DNA of 64,000 nt, taken from NCBI RefSeq assembly GCF_022347785.1, contig NZ_JAKRGA010000005.1:99519-163518 (forward strand), in the 5' to 3' direction. Positions 57,595-64,000 of this stretch are shown here, one piece after another. Position 1 is the stretch's first letter. Each line of letters opens with the position of its first letter. A program made the position numbers and the translations under genes. The notes beneath the pieces were generated by a model. The model was not told the origin of the DNA and searched no databases. It saw only the letters and a program-made list of their open reading frames with translations. The stretch comes from Psychrobium sp. MM17-31. Lineage in GTDB: Bacteria; Pseudomonadota; Gammaproteobacteria; Enterobacterales; Psychrobiaceae.

Positions 57595-58419
57595 CTAGAC
57601 GTTTTCTTGATGCATAAAATAGGTTCTATCATAGTCAGCCGGAGACTGATTATTTAAATAACCATGTTTGCGTTTACTGTTATAAAACATTTCGATGTAA
57701 TCGAAAATATCTTCCTTCGCTTTTTCCCTGCTTTTATACTTTCTTCGCTTAATCCGTTCGCGCTTAAGCAGCTGAAAAAAGCTTTCTGCAACTGCATTAT
57801 CGTGACAGTTACCTCTGCGACTCATGCTTAGCGATAAATTATGCTCAGCAGCAAAGCGCTGCCAATCATAACCGGTAAACTGGCTACCTTGATCTGAATG
57901 TATAATAACAGTCTGCTTAGGCTTTCTACGCCACACTGCTGCAAGTAATGCACTTAAGACTAAATCGGTATGCATCATTGATTGCATCGACCAACAAATC
58001 ACCTGCCGAGAGAATAAATCGATAACAACAGCGAGATATAGAAAGCCCTCATGAGTGTCAATATAAGTGATATCAGTTACCCAAGCTTGATTTGGCTCTA
58101 CCACGTCAAACTGTCGTTTAAGTTGGTTATCAGCAACAACTGATGGTTTAGTACCATAATTTCCTTTACGCTTTTTATAGCCAACCTGCGCTTGGATACC
58201 AGCCAACTGCATTAACCGATGAACTCTATTTTTAGAGCAAGCTTCTCCTAAATCTCGCATATCACTTTGAATTTTACGATAGCCATATACACAGTCACTT
58301 TCTAGCCAAGATTGTTTGATTAATCCCGTTAAGCGTCTGTCATCTATAGACCGTTCAGACTCAGGCTTTTTAAGCCAAGCATGGAAGCCACTGCGATGGA
58401 CTTGTAATGCTTGGCACAT
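57595..58419 (-). CDS. IS3-family transposase OrfB (DDE integrase core)
   Basis: 274 residues from the first ATG; in the element it is more likely made as an OrfAB fusion by -1 frameshifting near 58470, where the OrfB frame continues upstream as KEKYTFIKSRL. HTH_21 region (about 5-60) and rve integrase core with D in VTDITYIDTHEG, D in IIHSDQGSQFTG and E in VAESFFQLLKRE, the full DDE triad. Seemingly intact. Confidence 0.92.
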   Translation of the reverse strand: MCQALQVHRSGFHAWLKKPESERSIDDRRLTGLIKQSWLESDCVYGYRKIQSDMRDLGEACSKNRVHRLMQLAGIQAQVGYKKRKGNYGTKPSVVADNQLKRQFDVVEPNQAWVTDITYIDTHEGFLYLAVVIDLFSRQVICWSMQSMMHTDLVLSALLAAVWRRKPKQTVIIHSDQGSQFTGYDWQRFAAEHNLSLSMSRRGNCHDNAVAESFFQLLKRERIKRRKYKSREKAKEDIFDYIEMFYNSKRKHGYLNNQSPADYDRTYFMHQENV

Positions 58420-58451
58420 CAGCTTTATTGGGTATTGGTTGAGCCGAGACT

Positions 58452-58745
58452 TTATGAACGTGTACTTTTCTTTGACTCGCCCGCAAAGTACACGGCGGCT
58501 TCCTTTAAAAGATCACGCTCTTGTTGAGTACGCTTTAACTCTTTTTCAAGCTCTCTTATACGCTTATCTTGCTCCGATAGCTCTTGATAGTGCTCGCTAT
58601 TACTACCATAACGTTTTAACCAGTTATAAAGGCTATTGGTGGAAATATCTAGCCGCTCGGCAACGCTCGCAACCGCATGGCCTTTTTCAGTAACTTGCTT
58701 AACGGCCTGTATCTTGAATTCTTCTGGAAATCTTTTTGCGCTCAT
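58452..58745 (-). CDS. IS3-family transposase OrfA
   Basis: 97 residues. Helix-turn-helix of the HTH_Tnp_1 type (FPEEFKIQAVKQVTEKG, VAERLDISTNSLYNWLKRYG) followed by a leucine-zipper-like tail (IRELEKELKRTQQERDLL). ATG 58745 follows AGGAGGATAA. A slippery AAAGAAAAG near its 3' end would allow -1 shift into OrfB. Confidence 0.92.
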   Translation of the reverse strand: MSAKRFPEEFKIQAVKQVTEKGHAVASVAERLDISTNSLYNWLKRYGSNSEHYQELSEQDKRIRELEKELKRTQQERDLLKEAAVYFAGESKKSTRS

Positions 58746-58806
58746 TTATCCTCCTAGGACACAAAGTTTACTACTTATTTGTGTCTAGGAAAATCTGGTC
58801 GATTCA

Positions 58807-59184
58807 AACAGAGGTTCTAGAATTAACGCAATGTTGTATAATTACTTTTATTGGATGAATTAAACGCTTTACAAATATCCTTTATGACAATTAACGATAT
58901 ATATCGTTAGATAGCTATTACTTTAATTTTTTACTTAGATGTAAATATTGAGAGAGTCAAATTGGCTGTTCGCTGCAATTTAATATATTAGAAAATTTAG
59001 GCTATTAAGAATAAGGTTTATAAGGGCAGAATGTGTTCGCTAAAATTACATCTAGTCATAAATGTATAGATACATCTCAAAATGAGACAAAGGTAAGTTT
59101 GTCTCATTTTTTATAGATTAGCTATTACAAGCAGAGCCCCACTAGACATGTGTTTTTTTATTGAACGCCAAATTAGTATTGAGT
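58807..59184. other. AT-rich gap between IS and HNH gene
   Basis: 378 bp with no gene that I can support. It holds an 18-bp perfect palindrome, TAACGATATATATCGTTA (58892-58909), and a terminator-like hairpin (59079-59112). Short open frames are AT-rich and unlike proteins. Confidence 0.7.
59079..59112. terminator. Bidirectional terminator-like hairpin
   Basis: AAAATGAGACAAA and TTTGTCTCATTTT form a 13-bp stem with a 6-nt loop. It is about 75 bp downstream of the HNH gene stop on the minus strand and has a TTTTTT run on the plus side. Confidence 0.75.
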
Positions 59185-60063
59185 TTAATCGCTAAGGTCC
59201 AGTAGTGGTAAAATACTAGCCAACCAAGGCTCTGCTTTTTTAGGTTTAACAAAAGCTACTGCGGCGGCTGAAAATGGTGATTGTCGGTTACAGGCATCAA
59301 TTATTCGATCTTCAGCGTTACTCGCATGAGCTTGCATTGCTTGCTTACTTGCCTGTGGTAATCCATGAATACTTTCTAGTAGCTCTAAGTCTTGCTGAAC
59401 GGATGTAATTACTTTTAACCTTTCACCTTTTACTGTCTTGTGGTTAAGGTTGTAACACTTGGTACTGGTTCGCACTCTTTCATATTTCGCTTTGTCAGTT
59501 GCTTGATCAAATCGGGAGTGAGCCATACCAGGAGACTTTTCAAAGGATAATAGTTGCACATCTGCAAGTACGCATGGATCAATAAGAACAGGATCTTCAA
59601 CGTTGTGCTCTCTTAACGAGCATTGGCTCCAGACTCTGGTGTTTTCGTTGTGAAGCGGGAAATAATCATGTTTGCCGCCATTATCTCTTGGTTGGTTGGC
59701 GTATTGACAAGAATACCGATAATTTTTTGGTTCAAACGCTAACCACCAATAACCAGAGTGTTTTTCTGATTGCCCACCAACTACTCTAGTAGCATAAGAT
59801 TCTTTAGCTTTCTTAACGGCACCTTTAGGACGAAAATGGTCAACGTTGAAATCGGTCGCAATTCGAGGCACTTCTGAATACCAACATTTATCACCAAACT
59901 GATTAATAAAATTGTCCTTAAATGGTGACCACTTACTACCAAGTCGTGTAAATTCTGCTGATTTATCTTGTGCATTCCTAACTTCAGCTAACCACTGCCT
60001 AGCATTAACATCCCAATTGTCAGGTTTACATGCATCGATTAAATTAATGTCTATATATCGCAA
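59185..60063 (-). CDS. HNH endonuclease, PtuB-like (Septu-type)
   Basis: 292 residues from TTG 60063, which directly abuts the stop of the ATPase gene (TAATTG). HNH features: CWYSEV, then NVDHFRPKGAVKKA with the catalytic His, and a YWWLAFEPKNYRYSC segment followed by DYFPLHNE, the layout seen in PtuB-type nucleases. With the upstream ATPase it forms a Septu-like pair. Fourth and last visible gene of an hsdM-hsdS-ATPase-HNH operon. Confidence 0.85.
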   Translation of the reverse strand: MRYIDINLIDACKPDNWDVNARQWLAEVRNAQDKSAEFTRLGSKWSPFKDNFINQFGDKCWYSEVPRIATDFNVDHFRPKGAVKKAKESYATRVVGGQSEKHSGYWWLAFEPKNYRYSCQYANQPRDNGGKHDYFPLHNENTRVWSQCSLREHNVEDPVLIDPCVLADVQLLSFEKSPGMAHSRFDQATDKAKYERVRTSTKCYNLNHKTVKGERLKVITSVQQDLELLESIHGLPQASKQAMQAHASNAEDRIIDACNRQSPFSAAAVAFVKPKKAEPWLASILPLLDLSD

Positions 60064-61659
60064 TTAAACCAGTCCCTTTGTCTTTAATATATTCTCAATA
60101 ATATTTAAACGATACTCCGTATCATCTAAACCTTTCGAATCCATAGAGTCTATTGCTCTTTTTCTAGCAATTAGGAACTGCCTATAATCTTCATCTGGGT
60201 GGGTATAACCGTAACCTAAACGCTCTAACGAACCATTTAGCTTTCTTAGTTCTTTGGTTTCATGCTCAGTTAAAGTCTCTTTTTCAAGTAACGTTCTACG
60301 TTTCTCAATAACACCGCTTGTGTGCTTATCTAATGTTGTTGCCATGCCAAACATGTCACTGGTTAAAATACCATTTACTCCCATACCTATTGGGCTTTCA
60401 GCTGGTACTTCTGCGAAAGATGTTCCATTTTGACTCTTTCGTAATACTTGAATCTGTTGCTGGTTCAATTCAGCAATAGCTAGTGGATGGTGGGTCACCA
60501 TCAAAATATGACAAAACTTTTTATTAGGAATAAACCTCTGCAAAAAGTTATGGTATTTCGCCGCCCATGCAGGATTTAGATGAGTATCAGGTTCATCAAG
60601 TAAAAATAGTGAATCATCTTCAACAGTAAATTCTAACAAGCCAAGAACGGTTAATAGTTGCTGCTCACCTTCACTTAACTCACTAAAGCTGACTATCTCA
60701 TTATTATTCAATCTAACCTTGATATGAACACTATCGATCAACTCAGAAAGCAAGGTACTTTCTAGCATTTTAAAAAAATTCTTTGGCTCCAACCCTTTAG
60801 CAACATTTTTTAGGCTTTGAATATCAGGTAAGAAAAGGTGCACAAACTCGTTATCACTCCCTCTTCCTGTTAAAGAGGAAGCTTCTTCTCTTGTCGATTT
60901 TATCGTTCCAAAACTATGCGGTAAAAGCCGATCTAAGAAATCACGAACAACCCCTCTAGCCCCCCAAAATATGTCTGTTTTGTTATTCTTACCCCATTCG
61001 GGTCGTCTAAATACAAAATGAACAGAATGAAAGTCTTTAATACCAAGCTGTTGTTCTAAAAACTCTCGGCCAACTCTTCGTTTTTGATTTAAAAAAAATG
61101 CCAATAGTACAAACTGACTATGGAACGGTTTAGCATAGAATAGCGGGCGAACTTCGTCTTCTATTTTAACTTTGTTCTTAAGTAGCTGATTATAAAACTT
61201 TGTTCTATGCGGTTTGAACAAATCTTCTAATCTGTCACTGGGGCCGGAATAATAGGCAAATAGGTGCTTTGGCAGCACTTCTGAATGTCCTTGCGCGTCC
61301 CTAGCTACTTTCGATATACCTATCGTTTTAAAATTTTTATAAACTCCTTCCTCATCTTTTTCAGCCACTTCAATCTTGTGTTGCTGATGAGGTGTGCTCC
61401 CATAAGAAGGCGATGCATCTATTTTAATCAGCTTCTGATTTTCAGAGCCTAGAAAATATCTCAGCTCATAGCTAAATGGAGCTTCTTCATTACCAAAATC
61501 CAAAGCTCTGAATATTCGAACTAGTGCTTCAATAACATTCGATTTTCCTGAGCCATTACGGCCAATTAAAACAGTGAGTAATTGTTGGTCATCAAAATCA
61601 ATTTCAAGGTTGTTGATGTTTTTAAAACCATCCCTAATTTTTAAAAAATCAATTTTCAC
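60064..61659 (-). CDS. OLD/PtuA-like ATPase of the embedded defence pair
   Basis: 531 residues from GTG 61659, 2 nt after the hsdS stop. SMC/ABC-like ATPase: Walker A IGRNGSGKSNVIEAL (about residues 32-46), signature LSEGEQQLLTVLGLLEF, Walker B SLFLLDEPDTHLNP and switch VTHHPLAIAEL. No TOPRIM domain, so it fits PtuA better than OLD. It would control the HNH partner in response to phage infection, as known for Septu. Confidence 0.86.
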   Translation of the reverse strand: MKIDFLKIRDGFKNINNLEIDFDDQQLLTVLIGRNGSGKSNVIEALVRIFRALDFGNEEAPFSYELRYFLGSENQKLIKIDASPSYGSTPHQQHKIEVAEKDEEGVYKNFKTIGISKVARDAQGHSEVLPKHLFAYYSGPSDRLEDLFKPHRTKFYNQLLKNKVKIEDEVRPLFYAKPFHSQFVLLAFFLNQKRRVGREFLEQQLGIKDFHSVHFVFRRPEWGKNNKTDIFWGARGVVRDFLDRLLPHSFGTIKSTREEASSLTGRGSDNEFVHLFLPDIQSLKNVAKGLEPKNFFKMLESTLLSELIDSVHIKVRLNNNEIVSFSELSEGEQQLLTVLGLLEFTVEDDSLFLLDEPDTHLNPAWAAKYHNFLQRFIPNKKFCHILMVTHHPLAIAELNQQQIQVLRKSQNGTSFAEVPAESPIGMGVNGILTSDMFGMATTLDKHTSGVIEKRRTLLEKETLTEHETKELRKLNGSLERLGYGYTHPDEDYRQFLIARKRAIDSMDSKGLDDTEYRLNIIENILKTKGLV

Positions 61660-61661
61660 TA

Positions 61662-63293
61662 CTACTTAGCCTTAAATTTCGTATTAATACCATTACCTAA
61701 CTGTTCAATTAGGTTAAGTTTCAGTAATTTCTTTAGTTCTATAAAAATGTTATCTATCGTTTCGAAAGTATTCAGTTCATTGGTATCAAATATCTCCTGT
61801 ACAGAACGGCTACGTTTTTTGTTAGTTCTAAGTAGCTTTAAAACTTCACTATTCTTTTCGAACTCTAGATCTTCGTCGTTGGCTGGAGCGGCAGAAACTT
61901 GATCAATTTTCGTATTATCAACCGTGCTACTATCAGGCACATCTGAGATCAAATCAGTTTTTAATTCGAATGAGGCAGTATTTTCTGAAGAGTTGGTACT
62001 GCCTGCAATTCTAAATTTAATAGCTGTGGACTCAGATAAAGGTAAGAATAAATCGCCTTTAAATGCTCTAGCGAGAATAGATTGATTAAGTTTGTTTAAT
62101 CGAGCTTTGGCGGCGTTGTATTGTTTTTCTACAACTTCAGCTTTCGCTAAAAGCTCGGAAGTCAATCTCGAAATTTCAAGCTGCTCAGCTTCTGGAGGTA
62201 CTGGAACAGGAATTTTATTCAAAGCTTTTTGGTTTATTTTAGGGAGAACAACTCGGCCTTGCTGTTGTGATGTGTAGTTAACAAATTCATCGGACAACAT
62301 TACATTTAGCAAATATTCACGATTCACTTTCGCTTCTATTGGATACATATCCGCGCTGCAAAGACCTTCAAAGTCTACTGCACATACTTTATTCAAGTAT
62401 GGACGTATCTTTGAGTAGATGATTTGGCCTGCATAAAACTGATGCTTATTACTTTTCACTCCATCTTGTTCAACAGTTACCAATTCGAGAATTTTACCTG
62501 TATTTGCTTCAATATGATTTGGTGCCAAATGGATTGCGTCAGGAGTAAGTTTAGGATCAGTTAAATTTGACTTAATATCTGCGGCATCTTTGAAGCTAAC
62601 ATACCCCCAACCTTGAGGTAACTCAGCCAGATCTTTGCCGTCGTATTCCGCTATAAAAAACTCAGCGAGCGTATTTACAGAATCACTATTCTCCTCACGC
62701 CAGTCTTTGGTGAGTTCGCCGGAGGTGGCGGCGGCAAGAACGGATTGGCGGAATCGTTTTAGGATGGTTGGGATTTTGTCTAGGCGAGCTTGTGCCCCTT
62801 CGACTTTGGCTAATACTGAATCCAGTTTATCTGCAATGCGTTTCTGGTCTTCCAGAGGGGGCTGATAGAAATCAAACGTTGATAGATCTTTTTTGTTAAA
62901 ACCATTTTGAGCAGATCTCGAAAGCATCGATAGTGGTCTTTGAAATACGTCTGATTTTAAAAAGTATTTCAAGTAACCAGTGTCAATGTAATCAGGTTTA
63001 GCAACTTTAGCGAGCGCTACATTATATGCGCCAGACATACCCGTACATATTCTCCCAACAGACGCACCATAACGACCAATTAAAATATCGTCTTCTGTAC
63101 AAGTTCTTCGTTTACCATTGTCTGGGATATACGTAGGAACTGGTTTAGCCCCAAAATCTCTGATCTGTAAAAGTCGAATGTAGCCCTCTTTTGGCTCCGA
63201 GATAAACTCACTTTTAGGAGGCTGAGTCCCACCATTAATATCAAAAACGTCTGTAAACTTTTTTAGTTCCCAACCTGGAGGCAACTGGCTCAT
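61662..63293 (-). CDS. hsdS: Type I restriction-modification specificity subunit HsdS
   Basis: 543 residues. Two target recognition domains, each opening with LPxGW (LPPGWELKKFTDVF near residue 4; LPQGWGYVSFKDAA near 228), each followed by a conserved helix (about 145-195 and 375-410). An unusual C-terminal extension (about 415-543) with a Ser/Asp/Thr-rich linker and a winged-helix-like end follows. Start ATG overlaps the hsdM stop by 4 bp. Confidence 0.93.
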   Translation of the reverse strand: MSQLPPGWELKKFTDVFDINGGTQPPKSEFISEPKEGYIRLLQIRDFGAKPVPTYIPDNGKRRTCTEDDILIGRYGASVGRICTGMSGAYNVALAKVAKPDYIDTGYLKYFLKSDVFQRPLSMLSRSAQNGFNKKDLSTFDFYQPPLEDQKRIADKLDSVLAKVEGAQARLDKIPTILKRFRQSVLAAATSGELTKDWREENSDSVNTLAEFFIAEYDGKDLAELPQGWGYVSFKDAADIKSNLTDPKLTPDAIHLAPNHIEANTGKILELVTVEQDGVKSNKHQFYAGQIIYSKIRPYLNKVCAVDFEGLCSADMYPIEAKVNREYLLNVMLSDEFVNYTSQQQGRVVLPKINQKALNKIPVPVPPEAEQLEISRLTSELLAKAEVVEKQYNAAKARLNKLNQSILARAFKGDLFLPLSESTAIKFRIAGSTNSSENTASFELKTDLISDVPDSSTVDNTKIDQVSAAPANDEDLEFEKNSEVLKLLRTNKKRSRSVQEIFDTNELNTFETIDNIFIELKKLLKLNLIEQLGNGINTKFKAK

Positions 63294-64000
63294 GCAATAA
63301 CCTCATCCGTTTCTTCAGCAGCATCAAGCTCCACTAAAATTGACTGTAAATCAGTAATCGCTCCAGCTAACTCTTCTATCGCTTCATTAATCAATACATC
63401 TGGCTCAGGCAAGTTGGCGGCATCTTCAATGCTGTCGTCACGAATCCAAGCAAGATCAAGTGAATCGTCTTTGGCAGTGATTTCTTCACGGGTGAAACAA
63501 CGTAATCGGCAAGTATCAACATCACCTACTTCACTGCCGTCTTTATGCTTATCGATAAAGGCTTGGCGTTTGGCTTCATCGACTTGAGTTAGGTCGCTAC
63601 CAACTGCTTGATAGAATTCGTCAAAGTGAGCTTTAGTTAAAACCGTGCGTTTGCCAAATTGCGGCATATTGGCACGAAGGTCATATACCCAGACTTTCTT
63701 GGTGTTACCTTTATCTTTAGTGATATCAGTTGGCTTTTCAAAAAACAGTACATTGGTTTTAACACCTGCCGCGTAGAAGATGCCTGTTGGTAATCTCAAA
63801 ATGGTGTGCAGGTTAGACTTTTCCATTAAGTCGTTGCGAATTTTACGACCTGTTGAGCCTTCAAATAATACGTTGTCTGGCAACACCACTGCGGCACGAC
63901 CACCTGGCTTTAACATACTGTGGTACATGGTGTGTAAAAACGCTAACTGCTTGTTAGAGGTGTAATGAACAAGGTCATCCCTAGTTGGAACACCACCACC
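63290..64000 (-). CDS. hsdM: Type I restriction-modification methyltransferase HsdM, C-terminal part
   Basis: The last 236 codons; the gene runs off the right edge, so the NPPF catalytic motif is not visible. MLKPGGRAAVVLPDNVLFE and ILRLPTGIFYAAGVKTNVLFFEK are typical of N6-adenine HsdM proteins. It methylates adenines in the site chosen by HsdS. Its stop overlaps the hsdS start (ATGA). The upstream half, and any hsdR, would be beyond 64000. Confidence 0.94.
   Translation of the reverse strand, partial: GGGVPTRDDLVHYTSNKQLAFLHTMYHSMLKPGGRAAVVLPDNVLFEGSTGRKIRNDLMEKSNLHTILRLPTGIFYAAGVKTNVLFFEKPTDITKDKGNTKKVWVYDLRANMPQFGKRTVLTKAHFDEFYQAVGSDLTQVDEAKRQAFIDKHKDGSEVGDVDTCRLRCFTREEITAKDDSLDLAWIRDDSIEDAANLPEPDVLINEAIEELAGAITDLQSILVELDAAEETDEVIA

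Larger units (their letters stand above)
57577..58806 (-). mobile_element. IS3-family insertion sequence, about 1230 bp
   Basis: Terminal inverted repeats at 57577-57600 and 58783-58806 match at 22 of 24 positions, begin TG and end CA, and enclose orfA and orfB on the minus strand. The orfB stop lies inside the left repeat. A bulged hairpin at 58752-58790 lies just upstream of orfA. No 3- or 4-bp target duplication is seen (flanks GTA and AAC). Confidence 0.9.

Overview
The window looks like a chromosomal segment of a marine gammaproteobacterium of the Alteromonadales/Shewanella type. This is inferred from gene order and protein character, not from a search: a gpsA-secB-grxC-rhodanese block next to gpmI-envC-polysaccharide deacetylase, ftsY-ftsE-ftsX-rpoH, tmcA, an ilvY/ilvC divergon with a long class II ketol-acid reductoisomerase, a TonB-dependent receptor, and several GGDEF/EAL proteins. 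No rRNA, tRNA or CRISPR array was recognised.

Layout. 1-10.8 kb is conserved housekeeping: the gpsA operon on the minus strand (gpsA cut by the window edge), gpmI-envC-deacetylase on the plus strand, then the ftsY-ftsE-ftsX-rpoH cell division/heat shock cluster and divergent rsmD. 10.8-24.3 kb holds a TonB receptor, a small AT-rich pocket with two unrecognised genes, ETF-ubiquinone oxidoreductase, tmcA, a thioesterase, a CadC-like membrane regulator divergent from a CBM9/DUF5916 outer-membrane-type protein, and a GNAT. 24.5-30 kb carries an ABC-2 exporter pair and an unusual array of four paralogous periplasmic family-3 solute-binding proteins with no uptake permease. 30-32.5 kb is a hutI/hutC divergon with a clear HutC-type operator. 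32.5-53.2 kb is mixed core and accessory metabolism: a DUF885 lipoprotein, two c-di-GMP proteins, a stand-alone thiolase-like protein, ilvY/ilvC, an acyltransferase, a DUF2339 protein, an S33 peptidase-like hydrolase, a GNAT-PaiB fusion divergent from a MocR-type regulator, the TIGR02449-zapA pair, and an MscS channel.

53.2-64 kb is the plastic part. A ferritin gene is bracketed by a ~195-bp inverted repeat pair. The 3' end of a HI0933-like flavoprotein gene is duplicated 1.65 kb downstream, and between the two copies sits an AAA/DUF4143 ATPase preceded by three palindromic repeats at an exact 33-bp spacing. An IS3-family element follows. The window then ends in a tightly coupled defence operon (minus strand): hsdM (partial), hsdS, an OLD/PtuA-like ATPase and a PtuB-like HNH nuclease, that is, a Septu-like pair embedded in a type I restriction-modification operon. 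No hsdR lies downstream of the pair; it may lie beyond the window edge.

The strongest candidates for something new are the SBP array, the DUF4143 island with its 33-bp repeats and duplicated gene end, and the M-S-ATPase-HNH operon. Everything here was read by eye; family assignments rest on motifs and lengths.
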